Shown: positions 44,787 to 58,070 of the stretch, in pieces
How positions within the stretch are numbered: position 1 is the first letter of the stretch
How the letters are laid out: each line of letters begins with the position of its first letter
Notes under the pieces: model-generated
Seen by the model: only the letters and a program-made list of their open reading frames with translations
Database searches by the model: none
What the model was told of the DNA's origin: nothing
From: Liolophura sinensis
Lineage: Eukaryota > Mollusca > Polyplacophora > Chitonida > Chitonidae
Length of the DNA stretch: 64,000 nucleotides
Direction of reading: 5' to 3'
NCBI RefSeq assembly: GCF_032854445.1
Contig: NC_088302.1
Location: forward strand, 17,357,338-17,421,337
Made by a program: the position numbers and the translations under genes

Positions 44787-45859
44787 CGCGTATACAGTTT
44801 AGCGTGTGCGATGATCTGAGAAGCTGATCGAAGTATTCACGTAATCGGGAAAGTATTTACCTGTAGTACGCTGGTAAATTGAGTACCCAATCTATACTCC
44901 TCTCGAAAGGTCGGCAAAATACTGTAGTGCGTTCCGATTTTCTAGCTTATGTGACACAATGCTAAACATGGAAGTTCACGCTTTTCTGCTACGCTCTCGT
45001 TTAAAAACTGGTTAAAAGTGTAAAACGGGACAACAGTTGTACAGGTTGAACGAAAAAAAAATGAAACGAAAACAGGAAACGTGACATAAACGTTTCAATT
45101 CTCCAGCTATATGAGAAATAAATGAGATGCTACTTTATTCCTGCCAGACTGAAGTAAGTCCGAAATGGTATTGGCGAACGTCCTGCTTATCACTCAGAGT
45201 AGCCATAATCGTATAGGGCTCACTAGACGAGGCAATCAATTTGCTTGACGAGTTTATAGCCTTACTTATTCAGCCGAAGGTCCACACTCTAGGTATCGTG
45301 CTGTAAGTCATGGCCTGTTGAGTTGTTAGAGAACATTATGAATTCACCTTTATCGGCGCCAGTTACTCATTTTTTTATTAAGCAACATGGTAAGTTTGGC
45401 ATTGTTGTCGGTTGTAATCGTCCTCTGTAGCAGATCAGAAACCACATAAATTGGCGTAGCTGTCAAACGGCCATTATGTTGTTGTATACGCTTCACAGTT
45501 TGTTAGAAGCTCACTCATTGTACCACAGGAGAGACACAGCCAATGAGATAGCATGTATCAGAGGACGTTCGTCAGAAGCCAGCACGTGGTGGTATCTACT
45601 TTTCTTTCACTTTATGGGCATAGTAAAGATTGATCAAACTAAAGACGAATAAACTCCCACATTGTTTTATACCCACCAGGCCTAAGCACCAGAGTGTGTA
45701 TATATTTAAACCAGAATTTCACTTCTCTGCTGTTAAGAAAATTAGCTGGCTCGTGGGGCTTTCAACTCCCGTCACCCTGGAAAAGATTTCACTTCATTAT
45801 TACTACTACCTGTAGTATTTGATCCAATATTGGATATTTTTTTTTAGCTGGAATTATTT

Positions 45860-45884
45860 TTCGCGGTTAACTATTGACCGCGAA
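45860..45884. repeat. Short inverted repeat in a MITE-like context
   Basis: ttcgcggt, 9-bp spacer, accgcgaa, followed by further gcgaaaattaaat and cgcgaatatt blocks, resembling a CG-cored palindromic repeat of small DNA elements. Confidence 0.45.
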
Positions 45885-46099
45885 ATCCGCGAAAATTAAA
45901 TCCTCGCGAATATTAAGTACTTCATAGGATATATACGGTCTTTATAGCTTTGACCAGGGGCTGTGTATCTAGCATGCGTTAAGTCATATTCTGAATTGGA
46001 CTACAGAAGGGTCAAGGGTGCCAGTTTCAAGGTTGTGAGGATGTGAACCCTTCATTAGAACGTTTTTAAATATATTCGACCAAGTATTCAGATCTCGTG

Positions 46100-46374
46100 C
46101 TTTTATTTATTTATTTGATCAGTGTATTACGCCGTACTCAAAAATATTTCACTTAAATGGCGGAGGCCCGCATTAAGTTGGGACGAAACCGGGCAGAGCC
46201 TAGGGGAAACCCACGCGAAGACCATCCGCAGGTAGCTGGCAGACCTTCCCACGTATGACCGGAGAGAAAGCCAGCATGAGCTGGACTTGAACTCACAGCG
46301 GCACTCAAATTGGTGGGAGGCATCTTGGTCATTGATCCGTGCTGGCGTGCCAAACCCCTCCGCCACGGATGTCC
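46100..46374 (-). mobile_element. Near full-length SINE
   Basis: Reverse orientation: tail first (atttatttatttgatcagtg), core, then the tRNA-like head ending ctccgccacggatg. The head is mutated. Confidence 0.85.
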
Positions 46375-46485
46375 CCAGCTCATGTGTTTGTTCCAGTCCC
46401 TTAGTATGGCATCACTGAACCTAGGCTCATGCTCCCTTCATATTCTTATCCCTCAACATCACCGCCACTACCAGCATGACCAGGA

Positions 46486-46744
46486 TTGATTGATTGGTGT
46501 GTTTTTACGCCGTACTCGAGAATATTTCACTTATACGACGGCGGCCAGCATGGGTGGAAACCGGGCACAGTCCGGGGGAAACCCACGACCATCCGCAGGT
46601 TGTTGCAAGACCTTCCCACTTACGGCCGGAGAGGAAGCCAGCATGAGCTGGACATGATCTCACAGCGACCGCATTGGTGAGAGGCTCCTGGGTCATTACG
46701 CTGCGCTAGCGCGCTAACCGACTGAGCCACGGAGGCCCCTAGTG
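46486..46744 (-). mobile_element. Full-length SINE with 9-bp target-site duplication
   Basis: Tail, core and intact head (ctaaccgactgagccacgga gives box A on the minus strand). Flanked by tgaccagga at 46477-46485 and 46745-46753. Same orientation as the copy 110 bp to its left. Confidence 0.9.
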
Positions 46745-46989
46745 TGACCAGGAAAGCACCGACAGTTGTCATTAACAACGTCAAGCGCACGGTGTCGGAC
46801 ATGCCCAAGCACTACCCGTGTTCTCTCCTGGGGAATAAAAGGGTAGATGAGTTTCATTTCACGTTAAGTATACATACCATTGTCAAAATACTCTTTTGAT
46901 TCCAAGTTACTTGTTGGGTAAGAATTCCCCAAACCTTAGAGAAGGACTTTTAGGAAAACGTTTCAGCGCCAAAAGTAATATTTCATAAC

Positions 46990-48670
46990 CTTCTATTGTG
47001 CGAGGTTTTCTGTTTGAAACTTGTCAAATTGAGGGGATTAAAAGTGCTATTATGATAACAGAGAATAGCTTGCAATGCTGGGAATTAAACTTGGTAACAA
47101 AACGCAGTACTCCCATGTGGACATGTATGACAGCTGTCCTTGAATTGCACCGATTCGCACAGCCAAAGAACCAGGAACCATCATGCCACTAACGTGGCCG
47201 AAGTGACGCTTACATGTATTCCTTGAGCTCCAATGCGTTTCACATTGTTGTATCGTGTTGTAACATCTCTGTTTTAGACATTAACCTGAAGGTAGGTTAT
47301 TCACAATCCATGTAGCCGAGTCACAGTAATGGACCAGGTACAGACCTATAGGCCTTCCAACACGCACAGCATTACATCCCACACCTGTCACATCGTAGTG
47401 GCAAAAGCCAATCCTGATCTGGTCGATCAGAATAAATACAAGTGCCGTGTTGAAATGACACTTTACTGCTGTAACAACTGCAGTAAAGCTTATTAAGCAA
47501 ATACCACACACAATTCAGTCCCATTATCAGACAGAGAACATTCGAGATTCCACTATTTCCTTTGTCTTAGAGCTCAGATATAAGTCATACATTTGGAAAC
47601 TAGTGTGCGATGCTTCTTTCACAGTTTGCAGACACTGCTTTTTTTCAGCGGCGATTACATAAGGGTCTGCTTTGGGAGATATGTGGAGAATTTTACCGAG
47701 TCGCCTTAAGGCAACATAATTGTCATAAGGCAGCATAGTTGCCATAAGGCAACATAATTTACGCTGGAACGAAGGGAGTAGTGAAAGATTACCATAAAAC
47801 GTCTAATAATACTTTCTGTAAGAAAACATACATGCTTTCTAGCTCGGTGCTTTCCTTTAACAAAAGCTTAAAGCATTCACAAAACCTGAAATGACAGTTA
47901 TTGCTGTATAGCAATAAACGACGTTCATAAATCAGCACAATACTACACATCGGCTGGATGAACTTCCTCCGTCGTACTGGTACAAATGTATGAATTCAAT
48001 TCATATTTAGTTTTTCATCATTATTTTACACATTTATAACTGCGCAATGTGGAAAGTAAAGCGTAACTGATAAAAGGGCGCGCTACCGATCGCCTGGGAA
48101 CTAGGCTGCACGACCCCCATTGTAGTTTGATGATTGGAGAAAGGGGTACCTCGGAACCATTCGGGCACTGTGTATCGTTTTATTTCACCAATTCTCGCGG
48201 CTCTCGTGGGAACAGCTATTACGTTAGTTAACGCTTTCCTTCACTATTCTTGTCACAGCCTTGAGCTTCTACGAATCGCTTAAATCCATGGCCAGAAAAA
48301 TGTGGGCGTTTGGAAAAAAGGATATGAAGATAGCTCTGTGGACTCTTCTTTGCCTTGAGCTGAGGTGGCAGATTATGTCGTGATTGTCTTTGCATTATCA
48401 CGGCGTTTTTGGAGACTGAGCTGTCAATAAACACTGCTGTAAGAGTCCCAAGCTGTCATCTAATTATAGTCTGGAACAACACAACTAGTCCTGCTCCATG
48501 TCATTTTCAAGAATTATTTGAATTTTACACTTAAATTGAACCGGAAGTAAATGTAAATCATTGACACGGAGAGCCCAAAACCGCGTTAGATCAATTATCG
48601 AGACGGAATGTTTGACAAAGTTTTGCGTAATTGTTGAGTTGTGAGAGGCAGCTTGTTCTGCAAAATTCAC
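46990..48670 (+). repeat. Unclassified long repeat, copy 1
   Basis: Aligns by eye with 51580-52905 over most of its length (shared blocks agcttg.aatg, cttggtaacaaaac.cagt, aatggaccaggtacagacct, gtctttgcat) and in its right part with 60520-61430 and 63650-64000. No convincing coding frame is shared between copies. A further segment of the family appears at 49590-49770 and 53254-53410. Confidence 0.7.
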
Positions 48671-49229
48671 TGAGGGATTTGACTCTTTTTCTTCTGTCTT
48701 ACCTTGGGTCTCCAGCTGGTCGAATTTGACCGCTATGGTTAGTGCTTCAAATGGCCTCGGGGGACAATAAACATGGGGTTTGTAAAGCAATCGCATTTTT
48801 AAACAATGGGTGCACTTAACTTCCACAGCATCCGGTACTGTAAGTTACATGCCGCTATTGTAGCTATTAGCGGTGAAAGTACACCAACGTAGGGCCAGCC
48901 CTTTGGAAGGAACTCGCCCTCCCCGATTGGGAAATAACACGGTTCTCAGTTTCACACAAGACTTCTTAAACACGTCTCCTAAAGTGTAAGCAAAATAATA
49001 ATACCCTGTTGCTCCGTACAGACCAAAACCTGAGTGTATATACCCAGGTAATATTATGACAAAACCTTCACAGTACGATACTGTTTACGCAATCAAATGG
49101 AATGGTATTTAATGAATATGAAACAGAGAAAGCCTGGGTGCGAACGCAGTACATTGCTCTGATTTCCTGTGTACATGTATGATCAAGTATGATCATGTAT
49201 TGATGCCCGCTTTTTAGATGACAATCAGT

Positions 49230-49320
49230 CCTGCTTCCTTCATTTAACATCTCACTTCTAAGCGCCGCGCGAGGCAACAACAAGTACCATCTTTAAAGTC
49301 TTTGGTATGACCCTACCGGG
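49230..49320 (-). mobile_element. Fragment of second SINE family
   Basis: Shares taagcgccgcgcgaggcaac and aaagtctttggtatgaccc with the copies at 5885-6262 and 59815-60115. Confidence 0.5.
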
Positions 49321-49589
49321 TTTAATCTCCAGTTTCCTGTAAAAGAAAGTGGTATTTAAACATTAAGAAAACAGCCTTATCTTGAAAAGAGGTATTATGA
49401 TCTTGCTGTATCTTCCACTGTTATGGAATTGCACTTCTATGACAATGTTTTCAAGGCAAAATGCCAAAACTGTACCGCTAATTACATAAAACGTGCGTCA
49501 TGCAATACCACGATTATTGGCTATACTTAAAGCTGATCCTCACACATTGTCCGATAACATTACTTTGGGTTTTCCATATTTGCACGGTT

Positions 49590-49770
49590 TAAAAGTCCAT
49601 TGCTGCGTTAGAAAAAAAAAGACGGCTGCAGTGTGGTTTGATTTTCCATACCTAAAAGCGGTAAAAGCGCAGCATAGGCCTATACTATACCAACGTGAAG
49701 CTTTCTTTCCATGGCCGTTCATCACAGTATTGCCTGAAGGCCTAACTCGTGCTAACTATGCTAAGCATCC
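49590..49770 (+). repeat. Unclassified long repeat, further segment
   Basis: Matches 53254-53410 in gtggtttgat, catcacagtatt and the following aggcctaactcgtgc/agggctaaattgtgc blocks. Confidence 0.55.
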
Positions 49771-49779
49771 CGTGGCAGT

Positions 49780-51575
49780 ACATGTCGCCATCCACACAGG
49801 TAGTCCTGCGGGGCACCTATTGCAATCGTTCGGATTATTAGGCTTCCAAGCTTCGCTTGAAAGTTCTTGCTCAGATTATTTTTCCTCTTCTCTGTTTTTT
49901 TGTTTTGCGTGAAAACTGTGTGTCACAGCTGTTAACTTTCTACACATGTTTATTACCAAATCGCTTGGGCTACCTGCTCCAACAGGTGGGTAAAGTTTTA
50001 TTCTCCACCTGTGACCCGCTTTTCGGTCATATTGGAGCAGTATGGAAATCTAATAAAAACTTGCTCTCCAGAACCGCTGATCCGATTGCAATGAAAATTG
50101 ATATGCACGTACAAGACTACTGGAGGTATCAGGATTTTATGCAAATCGGTCGAGAAATGTGGAAACTCAGTATAGAAATGTGGAAACTCACTATAGCTTG
50201 TTTTAGTCTCGTGATGACCTGTGAATGAATTTTGAAGAAGCAAGATAGCAATAAGATGTAGTTTTGCCTGCTGAATACAACCGGTTCAAAGCCTGTTACC
50301 AATGCTGAAATAAGTCACAAATCAAATACAGCTGATACTTAACATGATTCAGAATGACAAATGACATGGACCGTTCAGTGAAAAGCTGGGTCATGATAAT
50401 GTTGTTATCTTGCTGGACTGAACGAAGCGTGTTGGTCAAATTTTAGCAAATTCATTTCGAATTTAAGTATGGACACCATAGTTCATCTGTGGGAGACCGT
50501 CACACCAGGTATTGCTGAAATAGTTTTGTTTCGTTAAAAATACGAGATCTGGTTTCGCCAAGGCACGTGGACGTCCCTCGTTCGGAGAGTTCATTGTCTA
50601 ATATTGCTTACGTCTCTCTTTTTTTTTCTTCTTTTTTTTTGTTCATATTCGAAAAACCTAAGGTCTTTTCAGAAGAGTATAGCACTGATAGATTCGAACG
50701 GTCTGTGGTGGAGAAATTGGAAAGTTTTACAAAGTGGACGCTAAAAGCTGTGTGTACAGACGGCTTGGAAGCCGTATACCGGCATGCAGTTCTAGTTATT
50801 ATTAGTATCCTACCGTTTTTGTGATCCAGCTACAGCCTAGAGCATTTGACCGCTTGACTTGAAACTTTGCAGTAAAATCCCCCTATACTTGAACTTGTCT
50901 GAACAGCTATTCCGGTTTTTCGAAGTCACGTAGTTTGGCAGCCATATTGGATTTTATATGAAATCGTTTAAACGTCTTCATCTCAAGAACCAGTGAACTG
51001 ATTCTTCTGAAATTTGATATGCAGATAGACCGTTGCTAGTTACAATAAGTTTGAGAAAATCGTTGACTTCCAGTAAAAACTGTGCAAGCTCGACATTGGT
51101 CAAAATTGTGACCACAGCTAGTTTCAAAATCTTAATTTTTTTAAAAAATTACTCTGGTGTATTTCGGGCCGCTGATTCCGAATTCGCTTTTATTTTTTGT
51201 CCAACTTTGTAACTTTTTTCAGATACAGAAAACTCGAGAACTATGGTAACTTGCACCAAATTGTAGCCCCAAAACATGCCCTTTCTGGAAACTGGAGCGG
51301 ATTTGGACTACAATTACTTCTCGCTAGAACCGTTTAAATGACACCACCGTTTTTTTCAGAAATATGTATTTCAGCCCATTGCTTTAACATGGAGTGAGAT
51401 GGCAGCTGGACTGATACATCGGCTTTTTTAATTGGCTGGTTTAATTTCTACTGCACTGTCCATGGTTTCCAGAAGTGGTTGTTGGCTTAGATATAGTTAT
51501 GCTGTCTCCTATTTGACAGTGTACAGTTATAATAATTACGACAGCAAATGACGTGGACCCCGGCCAAAACCTATT
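49780..51575. other. Gene-free stretch
   Basis: No supportable exon. Contains a 22-bp direct repeat at 50155-50200 (gaaatgtggaaactca twice). The segment 50825-51330 has the even composition of a decayed interspersed repeat, but I found no second copy in the window. Confidence 0.35.
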
Positions 51576-51579
51576 TACG

Positions 51580-52905
51580 GTTCTAGTTTCATTTGAAATC
51601 TGTTAAATTGAGCGAAATAAAAATGCGATTATGATCAAGAATAGCTTGTAATGGAGGGATTAATCTTGGTAACAAAACACAGTGCTCCCCTGAGGACATG
51701 CATGGCAGATGTCCCTAAATTGCTTCAATTCTTGCAGCCAATGAACCGGGAACCTCAGTGTCACTAGTGTAGCCAAAGTGACGCTGATATGCATTGCTTA
51801 CGCTGCACTGAGTTTCACAACGTTGATTCATGTTGTAACATCTCTGCTTTTAACCGCTAGCCTGGAGGTATGTTAGGCTACATACAACCCAGCAGAGTTT
51901 AAATAATGGACCAGGTACAGACCTAGGACTTGGGACCAACACGCATATCATTACATCCCAAACTTGTCACATTGCAGTGGCAAAAGCCCGTCATGATCTG
52001 GTCGACCAGAATAACTACATGTGTCGTGTTTAAATGAAATCCAATTATTCTGCTATAACAATAACAACAGTAAAGCTAATCAACCATATCCCATCCTTCA
52101 TTACATAGAGATTCATGGGAGATTCCCCTGCTTCTTGATTGATGTTTCACGCCGTACTCAAGAATATTTCACTTGTACGACGGCAGCCTACGTTATAGTG
52201 GGAGGAAGCCGGGCACTACCATTCGCATTTTGCTGACAGAATAAGCAGACACTTTCATTTGACAAGGACATAAAGCATGTGTTAAACCCTAAATGACGGC
52301 ATAGACCGTGGTTCAGGAATAAACGGTCAGGATGATGCGAAAGACTGGCCGGATGAAGCGCTCGCCCTGTGCTGCTGCAGGTCTATGAATTCAATTAATA
52401 TATCATGATTTCACGCATTTATCTCTGCGCGAGTTCATAATTGACATCAGATCGCGTTAGCGATCGTCTGTAAGCTTCGTTACACCACCCCAATGATTGG
52501 AGAAAGCCGTATCTTGGCATTATCCGGCTACCGGTTTATCTCACCAATTCCTGCCTTTCTGGCGGCAACAGCTCTTACGTTAACTGACGTTTTGCGCCAT
52601 TCTTGTCACAATCTTTGTCGGTTTGTTTCTCCGACAGTATTACATTCTTGAGAAGAAAAACGTGGGCTTCTGGAAAAAAGGTTATAAAGTTTTTTGGCCT
52701 TGAGTTGCGGTGGAAGATTATAACGCGGTTTTCTTTGCAGAAGCCGATATCCGCCATTACAGAGGCGATTTTGGAGATTGAGTTGTCAACAAACACTGCT
52801 CTGAGCACTGCCCAAGCTGTCATCTAGACACATGTCTTGAAATGCCCATCTAGCCCTGCCTCTGTCACTTGCAAAATCTTTGTGGAAGGAATTTTCAAAA
52901 TATAT
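51580..52905 (+). repeat. Unclassified long repeat, copy 2, with nested SINE
   Basis: Same family as 46990-48670; interrupted by a SINE at 52135-52240 and bounded on the right by another at 52908-53092. Nested insertion shows the long repeat is older than these SINEs. Confidence 0.7.
52135..52240 (-). mobile_element. SINE fragment nested in long repeat
   Basis: cacgccgtactcaagaatat, ttgtacgacggcagcc, gggaggaagccgggca; 5'-truncated. Confidence 0.8.
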
Positions 52906-52907
52906 TT

Positions 52908-53092
52908 GATTTATTTTGATTGGTATTTTACGCCGTACTCAAGAATATTTCACTTATACGACGGCGGCCAGCATTATGGTGGGTGGAAACCGGGCAAAGC
53001 CCGAGGGAAACCCACAACCAACCCGCAGGTTGCTGACATACCTTCCCACGTACGACCGAATAGGAAGCCAGCATGAGCTGGACTTGAATTCT
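52908..53092 (-). mobile_element. SINE copy, head mostly missing
   Basis: Contains ttttacgccgtactcaagaa, cttatacgacggcggccagc and ends in the linker agccagcatgagctggactt. Confidence 0.88.
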
Positions 53093-53253
53093 GTTGAACT
53101 GTTAAGAAAATAAATTGCAAGAGGTGTATTGAATTTGTTGTATATTTTAACTTTATCCGATTTAGCGGCTTTTCACAACGCTAGATCGATGGAATACAAC
53201 ATTCTGTACCTAGAGTATATTTGATCATTTTTTCATATTATTGGGTGTAGGAG

Positions 53254-53410
53254 ACCATTGCTGTGGTCTAAAAACAAAAACGGCGCCACTGTGGTTTGAT
53301 CTTTCGATGCCTTTTGGAAGATATGGCTAAAGCCGAGTAAGCCTACCATACATCACAGTATTATCAGAAGGGCTAAATTGTGCGGACTACGCCAAACAGA
53401 CCATGGCTTG
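53254..53410 (+). repeat. Unclassified long repeat, further segment of copy 2
   Basis: Matches 49590-49770; lies on the far side of the SINE at 52908-53092. Confidence 0.5.
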
Positions 53411-53419
53411 TAAATCAAG

Positions 53420-56400
53420 CTTCTTACTCGGTTAAGCTCTCCATTGATTACTGATGTAGGGGGCGTTACATGTCATTTGCTGACAAATGAAAGGGGACTT
53501 ACCGGAAATTGTCCCTGGCTATAATTCGAAAAGCTCTTCCGACTGTAACAAAAAGCTGGATCTGGTGGTTTAGCGGTAATTTACGCGCGACAAACCAACT
53601 TTGAAACAAAGTACTTATAAAGAAAGAACAATTGTCTTCAAACGTTTTGGTAAAAACACACATATTCTATTTATTTAAATTATTTTATTTATTTAAAACC
53701 GGACTAGATGATTGCCATTTTGGATTAATTTTAATAATGTAAGGAATGATATTATATTTCTTTTGCGCTGCACGGTTGTCATTTTCATGAAATTTGTTAC
53801 AAGCAATTTTCTCCGTAACTTTACCGGTAAAAAGCGCAGTAAACTGTGATCTCAGGATGACATGTATAAAACTAACCAAACCAAGAGTTGAAAAATAAAG
53901 TGTAAATTACATGCATATTTGCCTCAAATATTGAAGTTTGGTAAGTGAGTAGTGTTGCCTTGATCTGTGTTGCATTGAGCAGGAGCTTGTTAAAACCGTA
54001 TTCGGGGTGGATGCGGTTAGCTGGGCTGGGGGAGTGGGGAATCGGATTCAGGTCTGCTTGTTCTAGGGTTCTAGAGATTTAACAGATATTTTGCAAATGT
54101 GTTAAGCATGAAGAATAGCCTTAGGAGTGATTTGCGATTTCTAACAAAAAATAGCGACTTTTACTGATAAGGCAGCTCTTTCTTAATTTGTACCGGACAT
54201 CAAACAATTGTATTCTCACTCGTAAAGATGATATTTCCACGGATTATCAATCTTTAACATGACAATGTTAGATTTTTAGGGGCGAGAACAAGAAAAAAGG
54301 ATTCGAACGAAAAAAAATTTATCTGAGGTATACCGATACGTCTTTGAAGTATTAAGATTCTTCGCAAAAAGATGCAGATACTGTGTTCACTGAAGAAGTA
54401 CTTTTGTTGATACATACAAACACTACACAATTTTTATTAAAGCCAGATGCTCCTCAAATAAATGAAACTGCGAAACTGCAGTCCAGGTTCCATTTCTTTT
54501 TAATACTACTTTAATGTCTAATTCCTTTTTTTTTCTTTCTCGTCTTTCTTCGTCTCAAATTCGTTTGAGTAAGATTTTGTTTCTTTTTTGGCTGTTTCAT
54601 TGGTTACTCACTGTGTATTTTAAAATTTATCAACTTCCAGCGACTGCTTTTTGACTCATCTTTTGAAAAGGTTTATTAAAGCTTTCCATCCAACAATGAA
54701 AACTCCTTTACATATAAAGACTACATAGTCGCCCTGTATCTTTATTGCACTGTTATTCAGATATAAAAAGAAAGAATAAAAAATTGTCTCTGTTGGAATT
54801 CCTACTATTTGACTTCAGACTTATCAATGTTTCTGTTATCAGCTGACTGACACATTGTTTCCGAAAATCAGATATAATTCTTCTCTCATTCAGGACACAA
54901 ATTTGGCACAAATGTTACCCACTTTTAGTATAATTTCTGGAAACCTTTGATTGCGGCGTTGTCTTGATTTGGAGGCCTTAAGCCTCGATGTGCCTGTTTA
55001 TGATGTCACGATAGTAAGAGATGAAACAAACACCGCAAAGTTACAAACATTCACAATGGTTGATCCATGTGCGGAGTAAGGAGAAAACAAGCTGTAAGTA
55101 AAACATCAACGACATTAATTTCTTCTTAACATATGTCATATTCAACATAATATCCTGTTTGATGTTTGCATCGATCTATAATTTCGGATGAAGAGAAGGA
55201 ATATACACTAAAAAAATAATGTGTTAAATTTAACAGAAAGTCTGTTATCTGAGTGATGCTAGAATGAATTGTGCTATTGCAGCAGATTATTCTGTTAAAT
55301 ATAACACACACTTTCTATTAATTCCACATAAATGTTCTGTTACACAAAGGATATGGCCCAGATATAGTTCTATTAGAGCATATTTTGCTTGTCTACAAAA
55401 TGCATGACAGAGTACACGCTTTGGATGCAGATTTAGATGTGCACAGGGTATTCCTTGCATTTTCCTGACACCATCTAAAAGTCTTGAATGCCTCTCCTCA
55501 CTTTTACTTTCTCTGTCCTATATTAACTTTATCTACTTTCTTACTTGTTTATTTGTGCTTCATGCTGAACTCTAGTTTTACAACTATTGACGTTGTATGT
55601 TCATTTGGTCTGTCAATTCAATTCGGTGGTGTCACCTATACAAGAAATAGAGCGTAATTTAGGGCCCTACACCCTTCAGCCGGAACAAGGTGCGCCAGAT
55701 CGCTTCATTATTGTGTCTGATGCAATGTTATTACCACCGTTCCTAGCACTGTTGTATAAACACCTTGTAAAAACAAGCCTGGCCAAGCCTTAAATCGCTG
55801 GTTTTGTGTATCTCCTCAGATCTCCAAGGTAACTTACCGCACAGCCTTCGACAACCATTATCAAGCAAAGAATCATAAAACTACTTGGTTTATGCGAACT
55901 GTGAGGCCTGTAAATCCCTGGCGCTGGGATCAACTACGGGAAAACCGTAGTATACGGCCATGGGGCTTGGGTTTCCGCCAGCTTACTTTGGTCTTCATGT
56001 TATTATTTTGACAAAAGCTATGGACTATTTTCTCGTCATACGATAGCTGAGAGTCACCCATTTTTCAACCCTTGTTTTCGGAAGCGTTTGACGTATACAC
56101 CCATTTACATCTGTGGTTATTCAGTCATCATCTTTTGAACAAAGGATCCGCTTAAAACGGCATTTAAGCTCTCAGACACTCGGTCAGTGAACAGTCTCGG
56201 TGTGGCGGAGTTTGGGATCCAAGTGCACTGTCTCTTTTCTGTTTTGCCTTTTTCTTAAATCAGTTTTTATACAGCGATATATTTTCTGAAATTTTTAAAC
56301 TGAAGAATAAAAATTCTTCGGAGCAAATGTTTAGTGGTCAGGTCAGCTTTCTTATATATCGATTTACAGGTAACTGGTTTTTATTACTGGACTTGATGAA

Positions 56401-56740
56401 TGTCCGAACTGAGTCTGTATTTAGTGTTCGCCTCTTCTGAGGAAAGGTCAGACAAATGTGTTTAAGTATTGTTGATATGACAATGGTAAGAGCCGGCGGT
56501 GTTATCGTATTCTGATGAATGCGTTTCCTTGGAAACTCTCCTATCATAGAGTGGAACGGGTAGAATACAACTTATATAATAATTCCTGGTGAGAAGATTT
56601 CCTCCTGTCTGGATTAGAAACTGCAGCAAAGACGTCTCTTATACAATCTAGTTTGATGGAAGAAAAGCTGCGACATCACAGTTGCCAAAAGCTTTTTCTG
56701 TAACTTTCTATCCTTTCATACCATGTAGCGGTACTTAATT
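53420..56740. other. Gene-free stretch
   Basis: AT-rich, no supportable exon in either strand. The only structured item is the inverted-repeat element at 55219-55309. Confidence 0.4.
55219..55309. mobile_element. Short MITE-like element
   Basis: Terminal inverted repeats of about 19 bp with one mismatch: atgtgttaaatttaacaga on the left and tctgttaaatataacacac on the right. Length about 90 bp, AT-rich. Confidence 0.55.
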
Positions 56741-56744
56741 ATGT

Positions 56745-56872
56745 TTGCAGATGGTTGTGGGTTTCCCCCAAGCTCTGCTCGGTTTCTTTACACCATAATG
56801 CTGACTACCGTCGTATAAGTGAAATATTCTTGAGTACGACATAAAACACCAATCAAATAAATAAATAAATTA
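56745..56872 (+). mobile_element. SINE copy, head missing
   Basis: gttgtgggtttcccccaagc, taccgtcgtataagtgaaat, tail aaataaataaataaat. Tail-to-tail with the next copy, 20 bp away. Confidence 0.85.
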
Positions 56873-56892
56873 TATTTACATTACACCATTTA

Positions 56893-57085
56893 GATTAATT
56901 AATTAATTATTTGACTGGAATTTTACACCATACCCAATAATATTTTACTGATATTATGCATTATGGTGGGGGGAAACCGGGCAGAGCTGGAGAGAACGCC
57001 AGCGTGAGCTGGATTTGAACCCACACATCGATTGCATTTCTGAGAGGCTTCTGGGTCATTGTTCCGCTCACTGGCCAGGTGGGAG
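56893..57085 (-). mobile_element. SINE copy, internally shortened
   Basis: Reverse orientation with tail, core ggtggggggaaaccgggcag, linker and part of the head (gaggcttctgggtcattg); the middle linker is deleted. Confidence 0.8.
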
Positions 57086-57439
57086 GTGGTCGCATCAAAA
57101 ATGCGAAGGTCGGTGATCATTTATTCTCTAGCTCATCATACACCATGGCTAGTTAGCTTTTATTTGTTTCATCTAAACCTGGAATGTTTACCCTGTACGC
57201 AACAGGAGACAATGACGCTGAATTGAATGTAACTCCATCTTTATAAACTCATGCTCTTGAAGTACAATATACATCTTCTATATTTTTTTGCATACCCATG
57301 TGTATAGCCGACATAAGTGAGTCAGTTATATTACGTCGGAGTCCGGATAATCAGCTACTTTTAACTGTTGTCCCTTTATGATTAAGAACCTAAGCCTAGT
57401 TAGATCGAGTGCTTAAAAAATAAAGGCATGAGGTCGTAA

Positions 57440-57830
57440 GGCGTGACAGCCTGGCATGTTATACAGTGTAGGAGTGGGTGTTTATCACATGACAAAGGAG
57501 TATATCGGTCTTGAAATGACACCAGTCTATTACAGAAGTAAAATCGGAAATTAATATTCCTAAAAACACAAAATGAACGGTTATTGATGAATAAAATAAC
57601 GTCCATTAGGCTGATTGTTAAGGTTTGTCTTCGCGTGGCTGTCAATCATGATATCTTATGTTCTAAATGAATTCTAAAAAAATGACACAACGGTGGAAAT
57701 GGTTTTTCAAGTCGACAAAATTTATATTTGTGGATTATGTTAATGAGTAAGCACTACCCTTGCACTGTACGTATTCATAGCCTCTATGAATGCAGCTTAA
57801 TCTAGAACTAGCACAGGATGTATCTACTGC
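57440..57830 (+). repeat. Unclassified long repeat, another segment
   Basis: Matches 61570-62110: gacaaaggagtatatc/gacaaaggactaaatc, taaataaaacaacgtt-like, ctaaatgaattctaga-like, gtggattatgttaa/gtggattgtgttaa. Confidence 0.6.
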
Positions 57831-57849
57831 GCAGAAACATATTGCTGCC

Positions 57850-58070
57850 AGACTACCGCGTTACCATCGGTAGGTTACTTGACCAATCATATCGAGTGTT
57901 CGAATCCAGTACGGCTGTTGCTTTGGGTCAGGATTCTTGTCGTATCCTTGGTGCGTTGGGTTTTTTTTTTTCAGGGGACTCCTGTTTTCCTCAATACATA
58001 GAACCTGACTGTTCTGTTCGTAAGTTAAATATCAGTGAATAATGGATGAATCAATCAACCATGCAGTCGA
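57850..58070 (+). mobile_element. Possible third SINE type
   Basis: Has a box-B-like gtgttcgaatccag at 57897-57910, a t-rich run, the motif gactcctgttttcctc and a tail aatggatgaatcaatcaa. Only one clear copy here, so the call is tentative. Confidence 0.4.

Larger units (their letters stand above)
42845..46099. other. Gene-free stretch
   Basis: No coding exon could be supported on either strand. A 65-residue basic open frame at 43008-43205 (minus) has no recognisable domain. The stretch holds a pair of perfect hairpins at 44734-44786 and a short inverted repeat at 45860-45884. Confidence 0.4.

Noticed and set aside
44618-44827. 69-residue frame over the double hairpin
   Set aside because: No domain, and the centre is palindromic DNA, so the frame is probably accidental.
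47281-47511. Minus-strand frame in the long repeat (GFCHYDVTG region), partly alike in other copies
   Set aside because: Similarity follows the DNA repeat; frames are broken or shifted between copies and no family was recognised.
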